In this document: positions 8,866-16,472 of the stretch, one piece after another
Position numbering within the stretch: the first letter of the stretch is position 1
Layout of the letters: the number at the start of each line of letters is the position of its first letter
Assembly: GCF_001700965.1 (NCBI RefSeq)
Contig: NZ_CP016756.1
Coordinates: 2,046,001-2,110,000, forward strand
Length of the DNA: 64,000 bases
Direction: 5' to 3'
Origin: Stenotrophomonas nitritireducens
GTDB lineage: Bacteria > Pseudomonadota > Gammaproteobacteria > Xanthomonadales > Xanthomonadaceae
Notes under the pieces: generated by a model
Databases searched by the model: none
What the model was told of the DNA's origin: nothing
Seen by the model: only the letters and a program-made list of their open reading frames with translations
Program-made: the position numbers and the translations under genes

Positions 8866-9384
8866 TCAGTAGTTGACCTTGTCTTCCACCGAGTGACCCT
8901 GCTTGGCGATCAGCATGGTGCGGCTGAAGCTGCAGATCAGCTTGCCGTCCTGGTTGAAACCCTCGGTCTGCACGGTGACGATGCCGGCGCCCGGGCGCGA
9001 CTTGGACTCGCGCTTGTCCAGCACCTTGGACTCGGCCACCAGGGTGTCGCCGACAAACAGCGGGTGGGTCATCTTGATGTCGCTCCAACCCAGGTTGGCC
9101 ACCGCCTTCTGGCTGACATCGGTGACGCTCATGCCGACCATCAGCGCCACGGTGAACGGCGAGCAGACGATAACCTTGCCGAATTCCGAGGCCTTGGCGT
9201 ATTCCTTGTCGAAGTGCATCGGATGGGTGTTCATCGTCAGCAGGGTGAACCAGGTGTTGTCGGTTTCGGTGATGGAGCGGCCGGGGCGGTGCTCGTAGAT
9301 GTCGCCGACATTGAACTCTTCGTAGTAACGGCCAAAGGTTTCGCGGAAGCGGTTTTCGGAGATCTGCTTGACGTTCTGAACCAT
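8866..9384 (-). CDS. MaoC-type (hotdog) enoyl-CoA hydratase, mesaconyl-/itaconyl-CoA hydratase-like
   Basis: The 172-residue single hotdog domain carries the hydratase motif as LLTMNTHPMHFDKEYA, the form seen in mesaconyl-CoA and beta-methylmalyl-CoA hydratases rather than in polyketide hydratases. It would add water to an unsaturated acyl-CoA made by the acyl-CoA dehydrogenase encoded 10 bp downstream in the same operon. Its partner upstream is a CitE-like lyase, which suggests hydration followed by retro-Claisen cleavage, as in mesaconyl-CoA to beta-methylmalyl-CoA to propionyl-CoA plus glyoxylate. The exact substrate is inferred. Confidence 0.88.
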   Translation of the reverse strand: MVQNVKQISENRFRETFGRYYEEFNVGDIYEHRPGRSITETDNTWFTLLTMNTHPMHFDKEYAKASEFGKVIVCSPFTVALMVGMSVTDVSQKAVANLGWSDIKMTHPLFVGDTLVAESKVLDKRESKSRPGAGIVTVQTEGFNQDGKLICSFSRTMLIAKQGHSVEDKVNY

Positions 9385-9474
9385 GACAATGTCCTTTTGG
9401 AGCGGGTTGGGCTGGCGCTGGGCGCAGCTTGGTCAAAGAGGGGCGTGAATCAGGCGTTCAATGGAGCGGTGAGG

Positions 9475-10329
9475 TCAGCCGGCGCGCACGCCAAGCGCAC
9501 CCAGTGCGATGGCGCGTTCGGCGGCGATTTCGATGGGGCGGTCCACCAGCTTGCCGTCCAGCTGGATGGCTTCGCCGCCGCTGGCGGCCAATGCCGCGAC
9601 CACGCGTTGGGCGCGGTCAAACTCGGCGGCGGTGGGCAGGTAACGGGCCTGGATGGCGTCGACCTGTGCCGGATGGATGGCGGCCTTGGCGGTGAAACCC
9701 AGATCGATGACGCGGTCGGTTTCGCTGACCAGGCCGGCTTCGTCCTTGATGTCCAGGTAGGGTACGTCCATGCAGGCGACGCCGGCTTCGGCGGCAATCG
9801 TTGCCAGCTGCACGCGCGGATGGAAGAAGCTCTCCCAGCTGGCGCGGCCGCGCAATGCGACGATGTAGTCGAAGCCACCAAACATCAGCGCCTGCAGGCG
9901 CGGAATGGCGGTGGCCAGCGCGCGTGCGTCCAGCAAGCCCTTCGGCGTTTCGATCTGCGCGATGAAGGCGGTGTCGATTGCCGCCAGCGCCGCGTCGGCC
10001 TGCTGCAATTCGGCCACGGTTTCGACCTTGGGCAGCATGACGAAGGCCGGCTTCAGGCCCGAAGCAGCCAACGCCTTCAGATCAGCCTGGCCCAGTTCGG
10101 TGGACAGCGGATTGATGCGCAGGCCGATCTCGCTGCGGGTCTGCGGCAGTTCGGCGAGAAAGGCGAACAGCGAGGCACGCGCGCTTTCCTTGTCGCCCGG
10201 GGCAACCGCGTCTTCCAGATCAATACAGACCTGATCGGCACCGGTGGCCACGGCCTTGGCGTAACGCTCCGGGCGCGAGCCCGGCACGAACAGCAGGCAG
10301 CGGCGCGGGTTGTTGATCGCAGTGCTCAC
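9475..10329 (-). CDS. CitE-like CoA lyase (HpcH/HpaI aldolase family)
   Basis: The 284-residue protein begins with GTG (VSTAINNPRRCLLFVPGS), overlapping the stop of the preceding deacetylase gene in a GTGA arrangement, so the two are translationally coupled. Family markers are LFVPGSRPERYAKA, DLEDAV (metal-binding acidic pair), the arginine of GLRIN, and MLPKVE. Family members cleave or form beta-hydroxyacyl-CoA esters such as citramalyl-, beta-methylmalyl- and malyl-CoA with Mg2+. Here it would split the product of the adjacent MaoC hydratase into a short acyl-CoA plus glyoxylate or pyruvate. A longer open frame upstream runs through the deacetylase gene and is not the real start. Confidence 0.9.
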   Translation of the reverse strand: MSTAINNPRRCLLFVPGSRPERYAKAVATGADQVCIDLEDAVAPGDKESARASLFAFLAELPQTRSEIGLRINPLSTELGQADLKALAASGLKPAFVMLPKVETVAELQQADAALAAIDTAFIAQIETPKGLLDARALATAIPRLQALMFGGFDYIVALRGRASWESFFHPRVQLATIAAEAGVACMDVPYLDIKDEAGLVSETDRVIDLGFTAKAAIHPAQVDAIQARYLPTAAEFDRAQRVVAALAASGGEAIQLDGKLVDRPIEIAAERAIALGALGVRAG

Positions 10330-11192
10330 GGCGCACCGACCTGGGAGGCGAAGTGTTCGGCGATCTGGCGGCGCGTTGCGTACCAGGTGCCCGGCTTCTG
10401 CGCGACGTACTGCAGGAATTTCTCGAACGCGCCGATGCGGCCCGGGCGGCCGATGATGCGCAGGTGCAGGCCCAGCGACATCACCTTGGGGCTGTGCTCG
10501 CCTTCGGCGTACAGCGTGTCGAAGCTGTCGATGGCATAGTCCAGCCAGTCCTTGGGCAGGTAGGACGGGGCCACCCACATCTTCATGTCATTGGTGTCCA
10601 GCTGGTACGGCACCACGATCATGGGCTTGTCGCTGCCGTCGACATCGCCCCAGAACGGCGCATCGGCCGAGTAGTCGTCCATGTGGTACAGGAAACCTTC
10701 TTCCTGCAGCAGGCGACGGGTGGAGGCGGTGTGCAGGTAACGCGACAGCCAACCGACCGGGCGCACGCCGCTGGTCTTCTCGATGCTGTCGGCGGCATCG
10801 CGGATGAACTGGCGTTCCTGGTCTTCGTTGAAGCGGAACTGGTGGATCCAGCGGTGGCCATGCGAGCAGACCTCATGGCGGCTGCCACGCAGGTAATCGG
10901 CGATTTCCGGCGCGCGCTCCAGCGATACCGCGGCGGCGGTATACGTGCTGGTCACGTTGTACTTGTCCAGCAGCGCGGCGACGCGCGCATGGCCTTCGTT
11001 GACGCCGTAACGGTAGTTGGATTCGTTGCCGTAGTTGCGCACCGGCTTGGACAGGGTCACATGCAGCTCGTCCACCGGTTCGGTGATCTTGTCACCCTGG
11101 CCGACGTTGTACTCGGACAGCTCTTCGACATTGACGACCACCGACAAGGCCAGGCGTGCGTTGTTGGGCCACTGGTAGACGGGTTTGGACAT
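10326..11192 (-). CDS. PuuE-like polysaccharide-deacetylase-fold amidohydrolase, copy 1
   Basis: The 288-residue protein has the NodB-like barrel in its PuuE (allantoinase) form: VVVNVEELSEYN replaces the usual catalytic Asp-Asp, and EVCSHGHRWIHQ matches the SHG-x-R-W motif of PuuE. Known members of this subgroup open cyclic amides: allantoin by PuuE, and cyclic imides by the imide hydrolase of Pseudomonas putida. It is not likely to act on polysaccharide, as no signal peptide or carbohydrate module is present. The gene is coupled by overlap to the CitE-like lyase gene. Two further divergent paralogues lie in the facing operon. Confidence 0.85.
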   Translation of the reverse strand: MSKPVYQWPNNARLALSVVVNVEELSEYNVGQGDKITEPVDELHVTLSKPVRNYGNESNYRYGVNEGHARVAALLDKYNVTSTYTAAAVSLERAPEIADYLRGSRHEVCSHGHRWIHQFRFNEDQERQFIRDAADSIEKTSGVRPVGWLSRYLHTASTRRLLQEEGFLYHMDDYSADAPFWGDVDGSDKPMIVVPYQLDTNDMKMWVAPSYLPKDWLDYAIDSFDTLYAEGEHSPKVMSLGLHLRIIGRPGRIGAFEKFLQYVAQKPGTWYATRRQIAEHFASQVGAP

Positions 11193-11305
11193 GGCAATCT
11201 CGTTACGTTTATGGGGGTGCGTGGTGGGGACTGCTGTGCTGCTTGGTTCTCATGCCGAGCGTTGTGCGCAGGCGGGTACGAGCCGGTGGTGAGCCGGCGC
11301 GGCCT

Positions 11306-12148
11306 TCAGTGGTTTTCCTCACCACCGGAAACATTGATCGCCTCACCGGTGATGTAAACCGCGTCGTCCGAGCACAGGAAGGCCGTCGCTGCCGCCGTAT
11401 CCGAGGGCAGGCCCGGGCGACCGGCGGGAATGCGCGCGCGCATGTCGGCCAGGTACTGCTCGACGGTCTTGCCCTGCTTCTCGGCAAAGTATTCGTTCTG
11501 CCAGGCGCCCAGGCCGGTGGTGACGTGGTTCGGGCAGACTGCATTGACGTTGATGCCATGGGCCGCCAGTTCCAGCGCGGCAACGCGGGTCAGGCCGACC
11601 AGGCCGTGCTTGGACGAGCAATAGGCCGCCGCATGCGGGAACGCCGACTTGGCGGCCTGCGAGGCGATGTTGACGATGCGGCCGCCGCCCTGGGCAATCA
11701 TCTGCCGGCCGGCGTGCTTGATGGTCAGGAAGGCGCCGCGCAGGTTCACGCCCAACACCGCGTCCCATTCCTTCGCATCGATGTCGACCAGCGACTTCAT
11801 CAGGTAACCAATGCCGGCGTTGTTGACCAGGATGTCGAGGCTGCCAAAGCGTTCCACCGTGGCCTTGACCACCGCTTCCACCTGCGCCTCTTCCAGTACG
11901 TCCAGCGCCATGGCCACGCATTCGCCCCCGGTGCTGGCGGCCAGCTCGGCGGCAACCTGGGCCATTTCCTCGTCGGTGCCCACGGCAGTGACCGGCATCT
12001 CGGCGCCACGCACCTGGCCGATGTCGGTCAGCACCACCTTGCAGCCTTCCTGCAGCAGGCGGCGGGCAATGCCCTCGCCCAGCCCGGCGCGGCGACCAGC
12101 GCCGGTGATGAGTGCGACCTTGCCCTGCAATTCGGGGAAACGAGCCAT
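11306..12148 (-). CDS. Short-chain dehydrogenase/reductase, copy 1
   Basis: The 280-residue classical SDR starts at the ATG of MARFPELQGKVALITGAG, with AAGGA upstream. The cofactor loop is GAGRRAGLG, NNAG is present, the catalytic serine is in NIASQ, and Y-x3-K is in AAYCSSKHG. An acidic residue after the second strand (TDIGQ) suggests NAD(H). The second gene of the leftward operon, it would oxidise an alcohol or reduce a ketone on the cluster substrate. The C-terminal tail GEAINVSGGEENH is typical. Substrate unknown. Confidence 0.92.
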   Translation of the reverse strand: MARFPELQGKVALITGAGRRAGLGEGIARRLLQEGCKVVLTDIGQVRGAEMPVTAVGTDEEMAQVAAELAASTGGECVAMALDVLEEAQVEAVVKATVERFGSLDILVNNAGIGYLMKSLVDIDAKEWDAVLGVNLRGAFLTIKHAGRQMIAQGGGRIVNIASQAAKSAFPHAAAYCSSKHGLVGLTRVAALELAAHGINVNAVCPNHVTTGLGAWQNEYFAEKQGKTVEQYLADMRARIPAGRPGLPSDTAAATAFLCSDDAVYITGEAINVSGGEENH

Positions 12149-12168
12149 GACCAATGTTCCTTGTGCGC

Positions 12169-12477
12169 TTACAGCGCGCTGGTGAGGATGAACAACGGAT
12201 TGTCAGCGTATTGCCGGAACTGCGCCGCACCGGCTTGCACCGCCGCATCGGCCATGTCGGCGCCGAAGGCGGCCATGTCCGGGATACGTATCAGCTCGAT
12301 GTACGCGTACGGCGAGCTGCCCTCACCAATCAACAGACCGCTGGCCTTGAGTACCTCGAACTTCTCCACCGACGGCAGCGCATTGACCACCGGCAGGTCG
12401 CTGGCACGGGCCCAGGCCTCGTATTCCTCGGCGCTGACGCCGGGCTTGAGGTTGAACAGGACGATGACGGTTTGCAT
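12169..12477 (-). CDS. HapK/RedY-like small protein (dimeric alpha-beta barrel)
   Basis: The 102-residue protein starts at an ATG six bases after GGAGG. The text MQTVIVLFNLKPG, the Y-x-x-W-A pattern, and a C-terminal FRQYADNPLFILTSAL recall the HapK (REDY-like) family, named from genes in prodigiosin-type pyrrole pathways. It has the size and strand-helix rhythm of ferredoxin-like dimeric alpha-beta barrels. It is the first gene of the leftward operon, with a perfect operator palindrome 29 bp upstream. The biochemical role in this family is poorly known. The family assignment is from memory of sequence text and is moderately certain. Confidence 0.75.
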   Translation of the reverse strand: MQTVIVLFNLKPGVSAEEYEAWARASDLPVVNALPSVEKFEVLKASGLLIGEGSSPYAYIELIRIPDMAAFGADMADAAVQAGAAQFRQYADNPLFILTSAL

Positions 12478-12505
12478 GGCTTCCTCCCAGGTAAAAGACT
12501 GTGGC

Positions 12506-12527
12506 ACACTTTGTCCGGACAAAGTGT
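12506..12527. promoter_or_regulatory. Operator palindrome 1 (22 bp, perfect)
   Basis: A perfect 22-bp palindrome centred between 12516 and 12517 with core TTTGTCCGGACAAA lies between the divergent HapK-like and MFS genes. The core GT-N4-AC has the form of GntR-family operators. It is the best of five copies in the cluster; the others are at 20868, 30521, 33435 and 38082. Confidence 0.85.
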
Positions 12528-12616
12528 AGGCATGCCCTTCGCCCCCGGTCAACGCCGGCGGCGGAAATCCCCCCACAGGCGTATCTACCTGCCGTAACCC
12601 ACTCTTGAGGTGCTTG

Positions 12617-13855
12617 ATGAAGATGAAGCGTTATTACCCGTGGTTGATGGCGGTGATGGGGATGTTGGTGCTGCTGGTCTCCAACGGCCTGACCGTGACC
12701 GGCCTGACCGCCTTTGACGAATCCCTGCTCAAGGATTTCGGCTGGACCCGCAGCGAGCTCAAGCTGCGCGACCTGATCACCCTGGTACTGGCCGGCTGGA
12801 TGGCGCCGTTCCTGGGCGCGCTGATCGACAAGGTCGGCCCGCGCAAGCTGATCCTGGGTGGCATCGCCCTGCTCGCGGCGCTGTATGCGGCCTATGCGCA
12901 TATCCATTCGCTGGCCCACCTGTACTGGATACACGTCGGCTTTGCCGCGGTGCTGGTCGCGGCCGGCCTGAATGTGGCGGTGATCTTCGTCTCGCAATGG
13001 TTTGCCACCCACCGTGGCACCGCCATTGGTATTGCGCTGGTCGGCACCAGCCTGGGCGGCATGGTGTTCCCCAAGCTCGGCGTACATCTGATGCAGACCA
13101 TGGACTGGCGCGCCGCGCTGCTGTGGGAAACCGCCATTCCGCTGGCCTTCCTGATCATCGCCTTCCTGTTCGTGCGCAGCCCGCGCGCGGGCGGCATCCA
13201 GCCCTGGGGTGCCGACACGCTGGCCGCCAAGGCGGCAGCAGGCAAGCCGGCTGCGTCCTCGCTGCCGGACCTGAGCTACCAGCAGGCGATGCGCACGCGC
13301 ACTTTCTGGGTGCTGGCGTTCGTGGCGATGACCACCTTCTTCTCGATCATGGCGGTGGCCTCCAACCTGTTCCTGCACATGCGCGACCTGGGCTTTGAAC
13401 CGGCCACCGCCGGCAATGGCCTGGGCCTGATGTTCGGCCTGGCGATGGTGGGCAAGTTCGTGTTCGGCTTCCTCGCCGACGTGCTGCCGCCCAAGCGCGT
13501 ATTCCTGGTCAACCTGGCGATCATGGCCGCTGGTGCGGTGATCCTGGCGACCCTGCGCGCCGACCTGATCTGGTATTCGCTGGCCCTGTTCGGGCTGGGC
13601 TGGGGCGGCCTGTACACGATGATCCAGCTGCTGGCGGTCAATGCCTTCGGGCTGAGCTCGGCCGGCAAGATCCTCGGCACCATCACCCTGCTGGATGCGA
13701 CCACCGCCGGCCTGGGCATCTGGGTGACGGCCAAGATCTTCGACCTCACCAAAAGCTACCACATCGCCTTCAGCCTGATCTGCGGGCTGATCGTGCTGGC
13801 CCTGCTGGCCGCCACGCTGGTGCGCGACGAACGTTCGCGCGCCGCCCAGGCCTGA
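12617..13855 (+). CDS. MFS transporter, copy 1 (oxalate/formate antiporter-like)
   Basis: The 412-residue protein has about twelve hydrophobic helices in two halves split by a hydrophilic loop around residues 195-230. The start is the ATG six bases after GAGG; an upstream TTG is less likely. Landmarks include the loop GALIDKVGPRKL after helix 2 (MFS motif A) and a matching GFLADVLPPKR in the second half. It is clearly paralogous to the transporter at 36737-38029, sharing the R-Y-Y-P-W / R-F-Y-P-W start and the LPDLSY-x-QA-R-T-R-T-F-W segment. It is the first gene of the rightward operon, downstream of the shared operator, and is likely an uptake permease for an organic acid or amide. Confidence 0.92.
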   Translation: MKMKRYYPWLMAVMGMLVLLVSNGLTVTGLTAFDESLLKDFGWTRSELKLRDLITLVLAGWMAPFLGALIDKVGPRKLILGGIALLAALYAAYAHIHSLAHLYWIHVGFAAVLVAAGLNVAVIFVSQWFATHRGTAIGIALVGTSLGGMVFPKLGVHLMQTMDWRAALLWETAIPLAFLIIAFLFVRSPRAGGIQPWGADTLAAKAAAGKPAASSLPDLSYQQAMRTRTFWVLAFVAMTTFFSIMAVASNLFLHMRDLGFEPATAGNGLGLMFGLAMVGKFVFGFLADVLPPKRVFLVNLAIMAAGAVILATLRADLIWYSLALFGLGWGGLYTMIQLLAVNAFGLSSAGKILGTITLLDATTAGLGIWVTAKIFDLTKSYHIAFSLICGLIVLALLAATLVRDERSRAAQA

Positions 13856-13885
13856 CCCCAACCACTGCTGCAACGGAGAGACCCC

Positions 13886-14560
13886 ATGCCCGTGATGGAA
13901 ACGTCCAACCTCACTGCCCGCCAGTACTGGGAGCAGGTCAAGGCCAACCCGAACCGCGCCAAGTTCGGCTTCGGCGCACGCCCGGCCATCGTCAACATCG
14001 ATGTGCAGCGCGCCTACACCGACCTGGCCGCGTTCAAGACTGCGTATGAAACCGACCCGCGCCAGATCGAACACATCAATGCGCTGTCGGCGCAGGTGCG
14101 CGCGCTCGGCCTGCCGGTGGTGTGGACCTATGTGGCCTACCTGGAATCGGGCGAGGACGCCGGTACCTGGGGCACACGCACCAATACGCCGGACTCGCTG
14201 CAAAACATCAAGCACGGCTCCGAGCGCGCCCAGTTCGACCCGCGTGCCGACGTGCAGCCGGGCGACATCGTCATGCACAAGCGCATGGCCAGCCCGTTCT
14301 TCGAAACCAACCTGTGGTCGCTGCTCACCTTCCACAAGATCGACACGCTGATCATCACCGGCGGCTCCACCTCCGGCTGCATCCGCGCCTGCGTGATCGA
14401 CAGCCTGTCGCGCGGCTACCGCAGCATCGTTCCGGAAGAGTGCGTGGCCGACAAGCACGAGATCCCACACTTCGCCAACCTCAGCGACATCATGCTCAAG
14501 TACGGCGACGTGGAATCGGTCGAGCACGTGGCCGCGCAGCTGCAGGCACTGCGCGCATGA
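13886..14560 (+). CDS. Isochorismatase-family cysteine amidohydrolase (N-carbamoylsarcosine/maleamate amidase-like)
   Basis: The 224-residue protein has the family triad: Asp39 in NIDVQRAYTD, Lys132 in MHKRMASPF, and Cys165 in GGSTSGCIRACVIDS. This text is nearest the N-carbamoylsarcosine amidase and maleamate amidase (NicF) group, which hydrolyse an amide or carbamoyl group and release ammonia. The ATG follows GGAGAG. The next gene overlaps it by ATGA. Beside three ring-opening PuuE-like enzymes, the natural reading is that it removes the amide nitrogen of an opened imide or lactam to yield the free acid. Confidence 0.9.
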   Translation: MPVMETSNLTARQYWEQVKANPNRAKFGFGARPAIVNIDVQRAYTDLAAFKTAYETDPRQIEHINALSAQVRALGLPVVWTYVAYLESGEDAGTWGTRTNTPDSLQNIKHGSERAQFDPRADVQPGDIVMHKRMASPFFETNLWSLLTFHKIDTLIITGGSTSGCIRACVIDSLSRGYRSIVPEECVADKHEIPHFANLSDIMLKYGDVESVEHVAAQLQALRA

Positions 14561-15492
14561 ACGGCGCGCCGAAGTCCGACCCGGGCCTGTTTGATTACTG
14601 GCCCTACGACAGCCGGCCGAAGATCCAGTGGCCGGGCGGTGCGCGTGTGGCCTTGTGGATCGCGCCCAACATCGAGTTCTACGAGTACGCACCGCCGGCC
14701 AACCCGCAGCGCAAGCCGTGGCCGCGCCCGCTGCCCGACATCCAGGGCTACGGCACCCGCGACTACGGCAACCGCGTCGGCCACCAGCGGATGATGCGGG
14801 TGATGGACCAGTACGGCCTGCGTGGCTCGGTGTCGCTGTCCACCGCCATGCTCAAGCACCACCCGGAAGTGATCCAGATGGCGGCCGAGCGCAACTGGGA
14901 ATTCTTCAGCCACGGCATCTACAACACCCGCTACACCTACGGCCTGGACGAGGCGCAGGAGCGGGAGATGATCGAGCATTCGATGGCGCTGATTGCCGAG
15001 CACACCGGCCAGCACTGCGCCGGCTACCTGGCGCCGGCGCTGTCGCATTCCGATGCCACCATCGACCTGTTTGCCGAAGCCGGTGGCCTGTATACCTGCG
15101 ACCTGTTCCATGACGACCAGCCGACGCCGGTGAAAACCCGCTCGGGCAAGCGCTTCGTGTCGGTGCCGTACTCGCTGGAGCTCAACGACACCATCGTCTA
15201 CGTCACCAACAAGATCGAGCCGCGCCGCTACGGGCAGATGATCAAGGACGCCTTCGACCGCCTGTATGCCGAAGGCGAGAACTCCGGCACGGTGATGTGC
15301 GTGCCGCTGCATGCCTACCAGGTCAGCCACCCGCACCGGCTGGCGGCGTTCCACGACGCGATGGACTACATCTGCAGCCACGACAAGGTGTGGAAGGCGA
15401 CCGGCCGCGAGATCGCCCAGCATTACCTGGACAACCACTACGACGACGCGCTGGCCTCGATGGCGGCGATCAACGCGGAGGACGCGGCATGA
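14557..15492 (+). CDS. PuuE-like polysaccharide-deacetylase-fold amidohydrolase, copy 2
   Basis: The 311-residue protein starts at an ATG that overlaps the stop of the amidase gene (ATGA). An N-terminal strand IAPNIEFYEYA takes the place of the catalytic Asp-Asp, and FFSHGIYNTRYTYG is the second motif, without the tryptophan seen in PuuE. Later come YLAPALSHSDAT and VPLHAYQVSHPHR, which provide possible metal or catalytic histidines. It is a paralogue of 10326-11192 and of the next gene. The lack of a signal peptide argues for a cytosolic amide-ring substrate. Confidence 0.85.
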   Translation: MNGAPKSDPGLFDYWPYDSRPKIQWPGGARVALWIAPNIEFYEYAPPANPQRKPWPRPLPDIQGYGTRDYGNRVGHQRMMRVMDQYGLRGSVSLSTAMLKHHPEVIQMAAERNWEFFSHGIYNTRYTYGLDEAQEREMIEHSMALIAEHTGQHCAGYLAPALSHSDATIDLFAEAGGLYTCDLFHDDQPTPVKTRSGKRFVSVPYSLELNDTIVYVTNKIEPRRYGQMIKDAFDRLYAEGENSGTVMCVPLHAYQVSHPHRLAAFHDAMDYICSHDKVWKATGREIAQHYLDNHYDDALASMAAINAEDAA

Positions 15493-16409
15493 GCCTGGAT
15501 CGCAGCTTCCTGGAATACCCGCACCTGCGCCACGGCATGGACCACGACCGCTACAGCTGGTCGATGCTGGCCGAACGTCCGCCCGTGCGCTGGCCGGACA
15601 ACAAGCCGCTGGCGGTATGGATCAACCTGAGCCTGGAGCACTTCCCCCTCAACCCCAAGGGTGAGGGCTTCAAGCCGCACGGTTCGATGGTCATGCCCTA
15701 CCCGGACCTGCGCCATTACACCCTGCGCGACTATGGCAACCGGGTCGGCGTGTTCCGCGTACTGGATGCGCTGGAAAAGTACGGTCTGCGCGCCAGCACC
15801 GCCGTCAATGGCGAGCTGGCCGAGCGCTACCCGGCCCTGCTGCGACGGCTCAAGGCGCGCAGCGCCGAGCTGGTGGCACATGGCTGGAACATGGACAGCG
15901 TGCACTACGGCGGGCTGGACCCGGCGCGCGAAACTGAATACATCCAGCGCAGTTTGGCCGCGCTGGCCCCTTATTCGGACGGCCCGATCCAGGGCTGGCT
16001 GTCACCGGCCCGCTCGCAGTCGCAGAACACCCCGGAACTGCTGCAACAGGCCGGTCTGCAATGGTTTGGCGACTGGATCAACGACGAGCTGCCGTACCTG
16101 TTCCAGACCGCCAACGGCCCGCTGACCGCCCTGCCATTGTCACTGGAATTGGAAGATCGCTTCATCGTCGGCGAAAATCTGCATGCCGAGGCCGAGTATG
16201 CGGACCAGATGGTCGATGCCTGCGATTTCCTGCTTGAGGAAGCGCAGCGCAGCGGACAGGGTCGCCTGCTCGCGCTCAACATCCATCCGTGGGTGATGGG
16301 CCAGCCGCACCGCATCAAGCACCTGGAACGCGTGTTCGCCCATCTGGCCGACCGCGCAGGGCTGATCTGGAATGCTGCGCCTTCGCAGATCATCGCCGCC
16401 TCACGTTGA
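15489..16409 (+). CDS. PuuE-like polysaccharide-deacetylase-fold amidohydrolase, copy 3
   Basis: The 306-residue protein is coupled to the previous gene by an ATGA overlap. The first motif reads INLSLEHFPLN and the second LVAHGWNMDSVHYGGLDPARE. WLSPARSQSQNT and LNIHPWVMGQPHR follow where copy 2 has its ALSHSDAT and LHAYQVSHPHR. Strongly divergent from copies 1 and 2, it may take a different ring, or the two overlapping genes may encode a heteromeric enzyme. Co-translation of the two supports either view. Confidence 0.85.
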   Translation: MSLDRSFLEYPHLRHGMDHDRYSWSMLAERPPVRWPDNKPLAVWINLSLEHFPLNPKGEGFKPHGSMVMPYPDLRHYTLRDYGNRVGVFRVLDALEKYGLRASTAVNGELAERYPALLRRLKARSAELVAHGWNMDSVHYGGLDPARETEYIQRSLAALAPYSDGPIQGWLSPARSQSQNTPELLQQAGLQWFGDWINDELPYLFQTANGPLTALPLSLELEDRFIVGENLHAEAEYADQMVDACDFLLEEAQRSGQGRLLALNIHPWVMGQPHRIKHLERVFAHLADRAGLIWNAAPSQIIAASR

Positions 16410-16472
16410 GGCGGCGGTTCCAGGCAACCGTCGTCGCCACAAACGCGCCGGCCTTTACCCAAGAGCCCTTGC

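Noticed and set aside
12323..14692. A minus-strand open frame of 789 codons covering the MFS and amidase genes
   Set aside because: It is antisense to two well-supported genes; its text is low-complexity Gly, Gln, Arg and His with no family resemblance, an effect of high GC at third positions.
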